A stretch of 34,591 bases of DNA from positions 1-34,591 of the forward strand of contig JBJXFY010000149.1 in assembly GCA_046155815.1 (NCBI GenBank), read 5' to 3'. Source of the stretch: JBJXFY01 sp046155815. GTDB lineage: Bacteria; Verrucomicrobiota; Verrucomicrobiia; Limisphaerales; CAIMTB01. A model generated the notes under the pieces. That model was not told the DNA's origin. It did no database searches and worked only from the letters and a program-made list of their open reading frames with translations. A program made the position numbers and the translations under genes. Below, piece by piece: positions 23,037 through 31,206 of this stretch (positions within the stretch are counted from its first letter, which is position 1; each line of letters begins with the position of its first letter).

Positions 23037-24013
23037 GCCGCGTCCATCACGGCGGCAAAGCGGAGGCCGCGCAGGCTGGGGCGCACGGCGGCAAGGCCGA
23101 ACGCGCGCATCACCGCCTCGAACACCGCGACGCCGGTCAGGATGATGTCCGCGCGCTCGGCGGGCAGGCCGGACACGCGCCGGCGTTCGGAGAGCGGCAG
23201 CGACCACATGCGCTCCGTGGAATGGCGCACGGTGGCGAGGCTGAGTTCGGCGGCCTCGATGGCCCGGCGGTCGTAGCGCGACAGGCCCAGCTCCACCCGC
23301 GCGAGGATGGCCGCCGTGCCGCCCACGGCGACGAACTGGAGCCCCTCCCGGCCGGCGGTGTCGAGGGCCGGCGCGAGGCTGGGCGAGACTTCATCGCGCA
23401 GAAACGCCTCCAGCTCCGCGCGGCAGCGGGCCAGCAGGGCGGGCGACGGCTGGTCGCCGGGTTGCAGCGACTCGTTCAGGCGCACGGTGCCGAGCCGGTA
23501 GCTGTGGGAGAAGGACATCACGCCGTCGCGGCCGACGATGAACTCGGTGCTGCCGCCGCCGAGGTCCATCACGAGCAGCGGGTGGCCGCGCAGCCGGGCG
23601 TCGGTGCAGACGCCGCGGAAGGCCATGGCCGCCTCGACCTCGCCGGAGATGACCTCGACCGGGAGGCCGGTGGCGGCGGTCATCGCGCCGGTGAGTTCCG
23701 CGGCGTTGACGGCGTCGCGGACGGCGCTGGTGGCGATGACGCGGATGGCGGCGGCGTCCAGTTCCCGGGCGCGGGTCACGAAGCGGGCCACGGCCTGGGC
23801 GGTGTGGCGGATGGCGTCGGGCCGGAGGCGGTGGTCGTCGTAGAATCCGCGGCCGAGGCGGGTCTGCTCGCTGCGTTCGTACCGGGGCGTCACCTCCTCG
23901 CCGCGAACGTGGGCGACGAGGAGCTTCACGGAGTTGGTACCCACGTCCACGACCGCGCGGCAGACGCCGGGCGGCGCGGGCGGCGTGGCGGCGACGGGCG
24001 CGGCGGCGGACAT
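23033..24013 (-). CDS. ppx: Ppx/GppA family phosphatase
   Basis: This 326-residue protein has the ASKHA-fold phosphate-binding loops of exopolyphosphatase/guanosine pentaphosphatase: VVDVGTNSVKLLVAHV near residue 23, IATSAVRDAVNA, ISGEVEAAMAFRG and LLVMDLGGGSTEFIVG (second phosphate loop). Only the catalytic core is present; the C-terminal HD-like half of long Ppx enzymes (about 500 residues) is missing. That is normal for the short GppA/Ppx2-type proteins. It hydrolyses polyphosphate or pppGpp; the sequence does not decide which. A link with the phoBR pair 16 kb away is tempting but no GTCAC array lies upstream. It is divergent from the methyltransferase gene. Confidence 0.93.
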   Translation of the reverse strand: MSAAAPVAATPPAPPGVCRAVVDVGTNSVKLLVAHVRGEEVTPRYERSEQTRLGRGFYDDHRLRPDAIRHTAQAVARFVTRARELDAAAIRVIATSAVRDAVNAAELTGAMTAATGLPVEVISGEVEAAMAFRGVCTDARLRGHPLLVMDLGGGSTEFIVGRDGVMSFSHSYRLGTVRLNESLQPGDQPSPALLARCRAELEAFLRDEVSPSLAPALDTAGREGLQFVAVGGTAAILARVELGLSRYDRRAIEAAELSLATVRHSTERMWSLPLSERRRVSGLPAERADIILTGVAVFEAVMRAFGLAAVRPSLRGLRFAAVMDAA

Positions 24014-24105
24014 GTGGGGGGAGTGTCGCGGGGCGCAGGCGTGGTTGTCAGCCCTGCGCTTGTGGGGGAATTGCCGTCCGGGCAGGCTGTCCGGCCATCC
24101 GCGGC

Positions 24106-24864
24106 ATGAGCCAGCAGCAGGACTATTACCGGCGCAACGAGGCGTATGCGCAGTTTCTCGAGAACTGGGATTCCGCCTTCTACGCGAAGTACGCCGGCGC
24201 GCTCCGCCCGGAGCGGCCGGGTGGGCGGGCGCTCGACGTGGGCTGCGGCGTGGGCCAGGTGGTGGCGCGGCTGACGGCGGAGGGCTGCGAGGCCCATGGA
24301 GCGGACGTGTCGGAGCCGAACATCGAGCGGGCGCGGAGGCATTCGCCGCGGTGCCGGCTCTACGACGGCGCGCGGCTGCCCTATGACGACGGGTGGTTCG
24401 ACTCGGCGGGCGCGCTGAACGTGCTGGAGCATGTCGAGGCGCCGGAGGCGTTCGTCACCGAGCTGGTGCGGGTTGTACGGCGGGGTGGCAGGATCGTCGT
24501 CTCGAGCCCGAATTTCCTGCGGGTGCTGGGGCCGGGATATCACCCCCGGATGCGCGGGTGGGGCAACCGCTGGCGCAACCTCCGTGGGCTCCTGGCGCGG
24601 CGGCGGGCGCTGGCGGAGCCGGCGGCGGCGGTTCACTTCGAGCGGATGCCGCCGATCGTGCGGCAGCCGTTCCAGCCGGACGACGACGCGATCATCGCGA
24701 CGAACCCGGTGGAGATCGCGGCGGTGCTGGCGCGGGCCGGGGCGGCGGTGGAACGGGTGGACTGCACGGACCGCGTGGTGTCCGCGCCGCTGGACTGGCT
24801 GCTGAACGCGACGCCGCTCCGGTGGGCGATGTTCAACGCGTTCGTGGTGGCGCGGAAAAACTGA
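24106..24864 (+). CDS. Class I SAM-dependent methyltransferase
   Basis: This 252-residue Rossmann-fold methyltransferase has motif I in ALDVGCGVGQVVARL (SAM-binding Gly loop), an acidic residue after the second strand in AHGADVSEPNI, motif II/III in WFDSAGALNVLEHVEAPEAF, and RVVRRGGRIVVSSPN before the substrate region. The pattern is that of the Methyltransf_11/UbiG-like group acting on small molecules or lipids. Its substrate is unknown. Near the C-terminus a stretch with basic residues (WGNRWRNLRGLLARRRAL) might touch a membrane or an acidic ligand. It ends within the terminator shared with the polysaccharide export operon and may be a lipid or glycan modifier, though it is transcribed towards that operon and not with it. 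Confidence 0.9.
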   Translation: MSQQQDYYRRNEAYAQFLENWDSAFYAKYAGALRPERPGGRALDVGCGVGQVVARLTAEGCEAHGADVSEPNIERARRHSPRCRLYDGARLPYDDGWFDSAGALNVLEHVEAPEAFVTELVRVVRRGGRIVVSSPNFLRVLGPGYHPRMRGWGNRWRNLRGLLARRRALAEPAAAVHFERMPPIVRQPFQPDDDAIIATNPVEIAAVLARAGAAVERVDCTDRVVSAPLDWLLNATPLRWAMFNAFVVARKN

Positions 24865-24891
24865 AGGCCGCTGCGAGTGGCAGCGGCCTTC
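24863..24891 (-). terminator. Strong intrinsic terminator of the polysaccharide export operon
   Basis: A perfect 12-bp stem (GAAGGCCGCTGC at 24863-24874 with GCAGCGGCCTTC at 24880-24891) and 5-base loop. Reading on the minus strand it is followed by AGTTTTTCC, so the T-run serves the Wzc-like gene. It also overlaps the methyltransferase stop and may act on both strands. Confidence 0.88.
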
Positions 24892-24920
24892 GGCGTCTCA
24901 GGGCTGCTGGCGGCCCCGCC

Positions 24921-27101
24921 TCAGCCGCGCTTCGCGGGGACGGGCGGCTCGATCTTGGTCGTCTTGCCGTTCGGGCTGTCGGGCTGGGACTGGTAGTGCG
25001 AGGTGTAGTACTGGTTCTGGTAGTAGTAGTAGCTGTAGTAGTACGAGTCCTTGCCCTCGAAATCGATGTCGTTGATGACCACGCCGAGGATCTGGATGCC
25101 GGCGTCCTGGATGCGCTGGACGGAGCGACGGGCGTGCTCGCGCCGGATCTTGTTGAACTTGGTCACGAACACCACGCCGTCCGACTTGGCGCTGATGACG
25201 AGCGGGTCGCTGACGGCGCTGACGGGCGGGCAGTCCAGCACGACGCGGTCGTAGCGCTTCTGGATCTCCGCGAGGAAGTCCTGCATCCGCGTGGAGCCGA
25301 TGAGCTCGGAGGGATTGGCGGGGATGCCGCCGCAGCAGATCACGTCGAGTCCCGGCACGTCGGTCTTGTGGACGATGTCGTCAAAGTTCCCGACCTGGTT
25401 CTGGAGGAAGTCGGCGAGACCGACGGGGGCGTGCACCTGGAAGGACTTGTGGACGGAGGGGCGGCGGAGGTCGGCATCCACGAGCAGGGTGCGATGGCCG
25501 CTCTGGGCGCTGACGATGGCGAAGTTGGAAGCGCAGAGCGACTTGCCCTCGGAGGGCACCGTGGAGGTGAAGGCGAGGACGCGGAGCTTGTCGCCCCGCG
25601 GGGTAAGGGAGAGCGAGGCGCGCAGGGTGCGGAAGCCCTCGGAGGCGGCGGAGCGCGGCTGCAGGTGGGCGTGGAGGTCACGCTCGGCCAGGTTGTTTGC
25701 CCGGATGTTCGGGATGTAGCCGAGGAAGGGCAGGCGGAGGTGGTTCTCGATGTCGTCCTGCGTCTTCACGGAGTCGTCGAGATAGGCGACGAAGAAGGCG
25801 AGGCCGAAGCCGAGGCCGAGGCCGCCGAGGACGCCAAGGGCCAGGACGAGCATGGACTTGGGCTTGACCGGCTTGAGCGGGAGGCTGGCATGGTCCACGA
25901 TGCGCATGTTGTTGACGAGGTTCTTCGAGGACAGGTCCTGCTCCTGGAGGCGGGCGAGGAGCTGGTTGTAGAGGAGCTTGGTCTGGTCGGCCTTGCGCTG
26001 GAGCACCTCGTAGTCAATGCGCAGGCGGTTCTGCTCGAGGACGGCGGTCTCCTTGGTCTTGAGGTTGGCGAGCATCCGGGCCTCGGTGGCCTTGGCGATC
26101 TTCACCCTGTTCTGCATGGACTCGTAAATCTTGCCGGCCTCGGTCAGGATGCTCTTCTCGAAGGAGGCGATGAGGTCGCGGGCGCGGATGACGTCGGGCC
26201 ACTTGTCCTTGTAACGGGTGAGGAGGGCCTCGAGGGAGGCGTTCTGGGCGGCGAGCTGGACCTTGAGCTCGCGGATGGCGGGGTTGTTGGCGATCTCGGG
26301 GATGGTGTCCAGGGTGGCGCCCTGCTCGATCAGCCGCGCCACTTCCTCAATCGCCTGGCCGGCGGACAGTGCATCGGCCTGGGCGCGGTTGTACTCGGAC
26401 TGGGCCTGGACGTAGGCCTGCAGGACGACGTTCTGGTTGGCGTCCAGCGACGCCATGACGTTCTCCTCCTTGTATTTTTGGAGCGCCTGGTCGGCCTGCC
26501 TGACCTCCTTTTCCTTCTCGCGGGCTTCGTTCTCCATCCAGCGGACCGCGTCGAGGGCCTTGCCGCCGCGGGCATCAATGTTGTTGCCGACGAAGGTGGT
26601 GGCGAGGGTGTTCGCGATGTTGGTGGCGAGCTTGCGGTCCTCATGCTCCACCCGCACCTCCACGAGCCGGGTGAGGCGGACAGGGGCTACGGTGAGCAGG
26701 TCCTTGAGGGCGGCGAGGGGGTCCTTGGCTTCCTGGAACTCGGGCAGCTGGCCCAGGCCCAGTTCGAGGAAAATCCTGTTCAGCAGGGTGGGGCTCTGGA
26801 GGTTCCTGTACTGGGTCTGGAGGTAGTCCTGCTCGCGGCCGGCGTAGAGCATGATGTCGCGGGCGTTGAAGGCGCCCTCGGCCTCGCGGTCAATCTGGAT
26901 GATGGAGGTGGCGCGGTAGATCTTGGGGGCCTTGAGGAGGTAGATGACCGCGCCCAGCATGCAGAGGGCGAAGCCGATGATGACGAGCCAGCGGCGTTCA
27001 AGGATGATCTGCCAGTAGTGGCGCAGGTTCATCTTGGTCTCGACGGAGAGCACCCCGCGGTGGGGATGGTCCGGGCGTTCAAAGTCGGCTTCGGTGTTCA
27101 C
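24921..27101 (-). CDS. Wzc-like polysaccharide co-polymerase with BY-kinase domain
   Basis: This 726-residue inner-membrane protein couples chain-length control and tyrosine autophosphorylation. A Wzz domain has its first helix at about 39-56 and its second at about 416-440 (preceded by the Pro-rich PLKPVKPKSM). Between lie about 350 periplasmic residues with coiled-coil content (e.g. 190-260, 330-390). The cytosolic BY-kinase has Walker A (FTSTVPSEGKSLC, Lys520), Walker A' (LLVDADLRRPS, about 539-549) and Walker B (RVVLDCPPV, about 619-627). A Tyr cluster with 10 Tyr at 687-703 is the autophosphorylation tail. The start is GTG at 27101; an ATG at 27032 (MNLRHYW) is an alternative. It follows the export protein by 32 bp and ends at a strong terminator. 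Glycosyltransferases, Wzx and Wzy are not in the window. Confidence 0.95.
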   Translation of the reverse strand: MNTEADFERPDHPHRGVLSVETKMNLRHYWQIILERRWLVIIGFALCMLGAVIYLLKAPKIYRATSIIQIDREAEGAFNARDIMLYAGREQDYLQTQYRNLQSPTLLNRIFLELGLGQLPEFQEAKDPLAALKDLLTVAPVRLTRLVEVRVEHEDRKLATNIANTLATTFVGNNIDARGGKALDAVRWMENEAREKEKEVRQADQALQKYKEENVMASLDANQNVVLQAYVQAQSEYNRAQADALSAGQAIEEVARLIEQGATLDTIPEIANNPAIRELKVQLAAQNASLEALLTRYKDKWPDVIRARDLIASFEKSILTEAGKIYESMQNRVKIAKATEARMLANLKTKETAVLEQNRLRIDYEVLQRKADQTKLLYNQLLARLQEQDLSSKNLVNNMRIVDHASLPLKPVKPKSMLVLALGVLGGLGLGFGLAFFVAYLDDSVKTQDDIENHLRLPFLGYIPNIRANNLAERDLHAHLQPRSAASEGFRTLRASLSLTPRGDKLRVLAFTSTVPSEGKSLCASNFAIVSAQSGHRTLLVDADLRRPSVHKSFQVHAPVGLADFLQNQVGNFDDIVHKTDVPGLDVICCGGIPANPSELIGSTRMQDFLAEIQKRYDRVVLDCPPVSAVSDPLVISAKSDGVVFVTKFNKIRREHARRSVQRIQDAGIQILGVVINDIDFEGKDSYYYSYYYYQNQYYTSHYQSQPDSPNGKTTKIEPPVPAKRG
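24993..25043 (-). repeat. TAC-rich trinucleotide tract encoding the Wzc tyrosine cluster
   Basis: On the minus strand Tyr codons occur in runs of three, four, two and one (TAC x3, AGC, TAC x4 and so on), giving SYYYSYYYYQNQYYTSHY. All ten Tyr codons use TAC. Such a tract can change length by slippage, which would alter the number of phosphorylatable Tyr. Confidence 0.7.
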
Positions 27102-27133
27102 AGGCTGGACGGGCTGGGTTGGAAGGGCAGGGC

Positions 27134-27754
27134 TCAGAACCGCGCCTCAGGCACGAAGACCTGATCGCCCGGTTCGAGGAAAAAGATGCGCGTGGGATCG
27201 TTGTTCTTGCGGAGGTCATCCACGTCGAAACGGAGCCGTTCGGTCTCGCCGGCCCGGCTGACCTGCACGTCGCTGGTCTTGGCCAGCCGCGTGAATCCCA
27301 TCGCCATGGTGATCGCCTCGATGAGGCTGAGCTTGCGCTCCGGCGGGATTTCCACGGCACCGGGCTTGTTCACCTGCCCGTACACGAAGACGAGGCTCTT
27401 CCGGAAGTCCCGCACCTGCACGATGACCTGGGCGTTGACGAGGTAGTCGGCCTCGAGCCCGGCCTTGACCTCCTGGGCCACGAGGCTGGTGGTCTTGTCC
27501 GCCACCCGGATGTTGCCGAGGAAGGGGTAGTTGATCTCGCCGCTGGCGGAGATGCGGAACTCCTTGCTCAACGTGGGCTCGCCCACGACGTCCACGATGA
27601 TCAAGTCCTGCGGCTGGAGGCGGTAATCCGCGGAAACGGCGTCGGCGGCCCGCAGCGGGCGGGGCCCGGCGAGCAGGACAAGGGCGATGACCAGCCACGC
27701 GAGCGCGCGGCTAGAAACCGACGAAAAGGCGGAAGTTGGTGCGAAAGACATCAT
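27134..27754 (-). CDS. Wza-like polysaccharide export protein
   Basis: This 206-residue protein has a signal peptide (hydrophobic stretch about residues 18-32, ending PRPLRAA), then a polysaccharide export (Poly_export) domain: YRLQPQDLIIVDVVGEPTLS, EFRISASGEINYPFLGNI and YLVNAQVIVQVRDFRK. A SLBB-like domain follows: VFVYGQVNKPGAVEIPPERKLSLIEAI, ending FLEPGDQVFVPEARF. It lacks the long C-terminal helix of E. coli Wza, so it may need the neighbouring beta-barrel as its outer-membrane exit. The start is the ATG at 27754, supported by AGGAG nine bases upstream; this overlaps the end of the barrel gene by 44 bp and implies coupled translation. No lipobox Cys is evident. Confidence 0.93.
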   Translation of the reverse strand: MMSFAPTSAFSSVSSRALAWLVIALVLLAGPRPLRAADAVSADYRLQPQDLIIVDVVGEPTLSKEFRISASGEINYPFLGNIRVADKTTSLVAQEVKAGLEADYLVNAQVIVQVRDFRKSLVFVYGQVNKPGAVEIPPERKLSLIEAITMAMGFTRLAKTSDVQVSRAGETERLRFDVDDLRKNNDPTRIFFLEPGDQVFVPEARF

Positions 27755-29030
27755 ATTCAACGACTCCTGGAAAGTTGGATTCGACGGTTTGAAAATCCTG
27801 CGACAGGCCGAGCGTGATCCACGGCTGGAGACGGTATGCCACATCCGCCCGGGCAAAATAAAGATAATCTGTCCGCTCGCCAAACGCCGATCCGTTCTCG
27901 TCGTAGGCGTTGAGGGTGAAGTTGCCCGACAGGCCGGCCACCCATTTGCCGCGGCTGCCGAGCTGCTGCTGCACGCCGAGGCCGAAGACGTCCGCAGTGT
28001 AGGCGGCGGTGGACAGCTCCTGGGAGAGCGAGAACTGGCGGCGGTAGGAAAGGTTGAAGGCCGTCTTTGGGGAGAACTGGTACTTCAGGCTGGCGTTGGC
28101 CACCATGCCGCCGGGCGCCTCCTGCTCGACCTCGCGGGTCCCGATGATGATCGGTGGAAGGGGCGGTGGAAGCACCAGTGGCGCCAGCGCCGGCCCCAGA
28201 TAATCCCGCAGCTCGTAGGCAAACTGCAACGACCCCGTGAGCCGCGGCGTGAACTCGCCGTCCGCCCGGAAGCCGAAATTGTAGAACTCGAGGTCCGGCC
28301 GCGGGTAGGTCGCCGGGTTTTGGAGGTTGAAGTCCTGGTTGGGCGAGGTCGCCGCCCGGCCCCACGTCACCAGCGGATAGAGGGTGATCTTGTCGCGCAG
28401 GACGTACCCGGCCCTCAGCGTGGCCGAGTAGGTGAGCCCGTCGTACAGCTGCGCCCGCACCGCGCCCGGCTGCGAGAAATCAAACGTGTAGTCCGTGAAG
28501 TCCACGTTGCCCGCCACGGCCACGATCGTCTTCGGGCTGAAGTCGTAGCTGACCGACGCGTCCTGGGTGTACTGGATCGTGTCCACCGGGGCCTGGATGC
28601 GCCCGAAAAAGCCCCCAAGAAGCTGGTCCTGCTGGGTGGCGATGCCGTTGCCGTCGAAGCCGAGCCTCGCGCCCTTGTACTTCCACCGCAGGCGGCCCAG
28701 ATGCCCGATGTCGTTCAGCTCCGAATTGTCCAGGTACACCAGCGCGCTGAGATTGTACTCGAGCGAGACAAAGTTCGCGTCCTCGTAGCCGTAGTTGACC
28801 TTGAACCCCGGGCGGAAAGTGGTGATGAGGTCGCTGGTCTCGTCCTCCCCCTGGTAGAAGACGTTGCTGTTGTAGGTGCTGAGGATGTCCACCTGCGGCC
28901 GGAGCGTGACCGGGCCCAGTTCGTAAACCAAGTAGTCATAGGCGTCCGCGAGCGCGCTGGACGGACAGAGGAGCACGGCCAGCAGCGGGCCGGCGGCCGG
29001 TGCCGGGAGGCTTTTGGGGGCGGGCTTCAC
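27711..29030 (-). CDS. Outer-membrane beta-barrel protein of the polysaccharide export operon
   Basis: This 439-residue protein has a signal peptide (to about residue 28, SSALA). Alternating beta-strands rich in aromatics run through the rest, for example VTLRPQVDILSTYNSNVFYQ, FVSLEYNLSALVYLDNSEL, VSYDFSPKTIVAVAGNVDF and LKYQFSPKTAFNLSYRRQF. It ends with a terminal Phe (FRLFVGF), the usual barrel assembly signal. This is the BBP2-type barrel often encoded with Wza/Wzc-like proteins in PEP-CTERM/exopolysaccharide loci, probably the outer-membrane pore for the polymer. The start is GTG at 29030, overlapping the PEP-CTERM gene stop by 4 bp (GTGA), so the two are translationally coupled. Confidence 0.9.
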   Translation of the reverse strand: MKPAPKSLPAPAAGPLLAVLLCPSSALADAYDYLVYELGPVTLRPQVDILSTYNSNVFYQGEDETSDLITTFRPGFKVNYGYEDANFVSLEYNLSALVYLDNSELNDIGHLGRLRWKYKGARLGFDGNGIATQQDQLLGGFFGRIQAPVDTIQYTQDASVSYDFSPKTIVAVAGNVDFTDYTFDFSQPGAVRAQLYDGLTYSATLRAGYVLRDKITLYPLVTWGRAATSPNQDFNLQNPATYPRPDLEFYNFGFRADGEFTPRLTGSLQFAYELRDYLGPALAPLVLPPPLPPIIIGTREVEQEAPGGMVANASLKYQFSPKTAFNLSYRRQFSLSQELSTAAYTADVFGLGVQQQLGSRGKWVAGLSGNFTLNAYDENGSAFGERTDYLYFARADVAYRLQPWITLGLSQDFQTVESNFPGVVEYDVFRTNFRLFVGF

Positions 29031-29797
29031 TCGCGGCGTCGGGTACGACTGCGGCGCGAGTGGAGGAGAAAGGCGGCGGCGGCCATCCCGGCCAGCGTGG
29101 CCACGCCGGGTTCAGGGATGGGAATGAAGTCCATTTCGGCGGGGAAGTTGCCGGGGATGGTCGCGCCGTTCTTGATGGCGGGCGGGTAAAGCACCCAGTC
29201 CTGGTTCCCGTCCAGCAGCAGGTAGTACCCCGGATTGCCGCCGATGCTGGGCGGATCGTAGGCGGGCAGGCCGAGGCTGACGTTGGCGAGGTCCACGTTC
29301 CGATACTCCACCGCCCAGGTGAGGCTCTGGGGCAGCATGAGGCTGGGGACGCCGCTCAGCGTTACCACGATGGAGCCCTCATCAATGGCAAACGGGTCGC
29401 TCTGGTAGAGGAGCGTCCCCGGCAGGTTCACGGAGCCGAAGCTGCCGGCGTTCACCAGCGGGCCGTCGTTCGCGTAGAACCGCAGCACCATCGTGGCGCC
29501 GTCCAGCGTGCCGTTCGCCCCCAGGCCGCTCAGGTAGCTGAAACGGAACCGGTTGAATTCTCCCGGGGTCGTGAGCTGGATGGAATCGCCGAACTGTCCC
29601 GCAGGCACCGAAGTCTGGCCGCCCTGGCCGTCGGGCACGAGGACCGAGTAGGCGTTCGTGGCCACGTAGCTGGCGGGCGGGCTGCGGAATTGGTTCGTAT
29701 TGGCGTACACCAGCTCCCCCCGGGCCGAACCGGCGAACCCGGCCGCGAGCAGCGCGGTCAGGCGGGGGAAAGGCGCGGGGATTCGCATGGGGGGCAT
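29027..29797 (-). CDS. PEP-CTERM sorting-domain protein heading the polysaccharide export operon
   Basis: This 256-residue secreted protein has a signal peptide (about 1-26, ending GSARG) and a beta-sandwich-like body (PGEFNRFRFSYLSGL, ATMVLRFYANDGP, SLTWAVEYRNVDL). The PEP-CTERM tail is IPIPEPGVATLAGMAAAAFL followed by basic residues (RRSRTRRRE). This tail is the recognition site of an exosortase, which should cleave and release or anchor the protein at the cell surface; no exosortase is in the window. It overlaps the barrel gene by 4 bp and is 36 bp from the predicted transcription start. Its place as first gene in a polysaccharide export operon suggests it interacts with, or is exported alongside, the polymer. 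Confidence 0.92.
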   Translation of the reverse strand: MPPMRIPAPFPRLTALLAAGFAGSARGELVYANTNQFRSPPASYVATNAYSVLVPDGQGGQTSVPAGQFGDSIQLTTPGEFNRFRFSYLSGLGANGTLDGATMVLRFYANDGPLVNAGSFGSVNLPGTLLYQSDPFAIDEGSIVVTLSGVPSLMLPQSLTWAVEYRNVDLANVSLGLPAYDPPSIGGNPGYYLLLDGNQDWVLYPPAIKNGATIPGNFPAEMDFIPIPEPGVATLAGMAAAAFLLHSRRSRTRRRE

Positions 29798-29839
29798 GGT
29801 CGGGTACGTCTCACGGCTGCGCCCGGCGCAGCGCGGGAG

Positions 29840-29868
29840 TAGCTACTTGCGCCCCGCCGGAGCGTCAA
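29840..29868 (-). promoter_or_regulatory. Promoter of the polysaccharide export operon
   Basis: On the minus strand TTGACG (29868-29863), a 17-bp spacer and TAGCTA (29845-29840). The predicted start near 29833 gives a leader of about 36 nt before the ATG at 29797. It has the best -35 box among the promoters in this window. Confidence 0.7.
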
Positions 29869-29923
29869 AAGGATTTTTCCCCGACCGTGTTAAGGTCCGG
29901 TGCCGGCCCGTCCGCCCCCCGGT

Positions 29924-30958
29924 TCAGGCTCCCATGCCATCCTCGAACGACCCGCCCGCCACCGGGAAGCACAGCCGGTCCCGGACGTAGGCGATGCCGT
30001 TGGCACTGGTGGAATCCAGGTCCCGGTGCGCGCTCTCCGCTTCCACGACCAGCGGCGCCGTCTTCATGCCCATGAGCTGGCAGTACCGCTGCGGGTAGCC
30101 GATGTGGATGAGCAGCTCGACGTAGCGGTCCATGTTCAGGTCGCCGCTGGGCAGGTCGGTGAACTGCATCGCGCGCGCCGGCCAGTTGGGCTGCATGGAC
30201 CGCAGCGGCAGGCCGGGGCGGATGACGAAGTTCTTCACATGCGCGGCGCAGACGTAGGGGCCGACCTTGAGGAAACGCGTCTCCCACGACTCCCCCTCCC
30301 AGCAGTGCGAGGGGTCCGCGTTCACGCCGAGGCAGGGATCCTGGTCGCAAATCTTCGCCAGCAGCAGGAAGTCATCCGCGCACATCGCGGCGGTGCCGGG
30401 GTGGATTTCATGGCCCAGCTTGAGGCCCAAAGCATTCGCGTGCTTCCGCAGCCTGGCCGTCTTCTTCACGAAGCGCTCCTGCCCCTCCTTCACGAGGTCA
30501 TAGCCCGGCCCGGCCCAGAAACCCCACGGATAGCCCGTGGCCAGCTCCCAGCCGAAGGCCACGCCCCAGAACATCGGCATCACCTTCACGCCCAGCTCGG
30601 CCGCCAGGTCCATCAGCTTGAGCAGGTAGCCCTCGTGCCACTTCTCGATCTTCTCGGGCGACTCGTTGTGGAGCTCGGTCGGGATGAAGGGATGGCCCGA
30701 CTTCGTGCCCGTCCACGCGCTCGTGTGGACCCAGAACGGGCAGTGCGCGCTGAGGCCGTCGAGCCGCATCCCGCGCGACTCGAAGGTCGCCAGGATGTCC
30801 CTGGGCTTCAGGAAGCCCCCCTTGCCGTTGCCGAGCATGTAGTTGCTCGGTTGCGCGCCGGCCGCACCGGAGCGCTTCGCGTAGTCGAGGAAGTCGCCGA
30901 GGCTCTTCGCGCCGTGTTGGGCGCCTTCGATGCTCGGATGAAAACAGGGGCTGGGCAT
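29924..30958 (-). CDS. Sugar-phosphate isomerase/epimerase-like TIM barrel
   Basis: From the ATG at 30958 the product has 344 residues and matches the xylose-isomerase-like/AP-endonuclease-2 TIM-barrel superfamily. Segments include LDGLSAHCPFWVHTSAW, DLAAELGVKVMPMFWGVAFGWE, LGLKLGHEIHPGTAAM (probable metal Glu and His), CLGVNADPSHCWEGESW (Asp/His metal ligands) and VCAAHVKNFVIRPG (His). Metal-dependent isomerisation or epimerisation of a sugar or inositol is the family role; the substrate is unknown. Longer starts exist (to 31111), but the stretch before 30958 is low in complexity. No signal peptide is seen, so it should be cytosolic. Transcribed alone and divergent from the second PEP-CTERM gene. 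Confidence 0.88.
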   Translation of the reverse strand: MPSPCFHPSIEGAQHGAKSLGDFLDYAKRSGAAGAQPSNYMLGNGKGGFLKPRDILATFESRGMRLDGLSAHCPFWVHTSAWTGTKSGHPFIPTELHNESPEKIEKWHEGYLLKLMDLAAELGVKVMPMFWGVAFGWELATGYPWGFWAGPGYDLVKEGQERFVKKTARLRKHANALGLKLGHEIHPGTAAMCADDFLLLAKICDQDPCLGVNADPSHCWEGESWETRFLKVGPYVCAAHVKNFVIRPGLPLRSMQPNWPARAMQFTDLPSGDLNMDRYVELLIHIGYPQRYCQLMGMKTAPLVVEAESAHRDLDSTSANGIAYVRDRLCFPVAGGSFEDGMGA

Positions 30959-31148
30959 GGGCGGATGCGTTCGGGTGAACGGCTGGAGAGGGTGCGGAAG
31001 GCCGGGGTGCCGGTGCAACCCGGAACTGGCCCGAAAACCGGCAAATCCACGGTTCGTTACCCCGGCACGCGATCCCCGCCGCCAAGTCATCATCAAGGAT
31101 TCAGACCGCAAAATACGGGACCACCATTAGCAAAACTGGGAATCCCCC

Positions 31149-31176
31149 TTGACGCCCGCCACGCGGCATCCAAGCT
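31149..31176 (+). promoter_or_regulatory. Candidate promoter of the second PEP-CTERM gene
   Basis: TTGACG at 31149-31154, a 16-bp spacer and CAAGCT at 31171-31176, in a 248-bp divergent region that is more AT-rich than its surroundings. The predicted leader is about 24 nt. The -10 box is weak against the sigma-70 consensus but resembles the other TAAGCT-like boxes here. Confidence 0.4.
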
Positions 31177-31206
31177 CTCGGCGTCTTTTAAGTTTCTAGA
31201 CGTACA

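Noticed and set aside
24014..24105. A Pho box upstream of ppx
   Set aside because: Only one TTGTCA-like hexamer is present (24045-24050), without the 11-bp repeat seen near phoB.
24393..27164. A 923-codon open frame on the plus strand
   Set aside because: It lies opposite the Wzc-like gene and its translation is a Gly/Val/Leu/Glu-rich mirror of that gene's codons. No recognisable domain.
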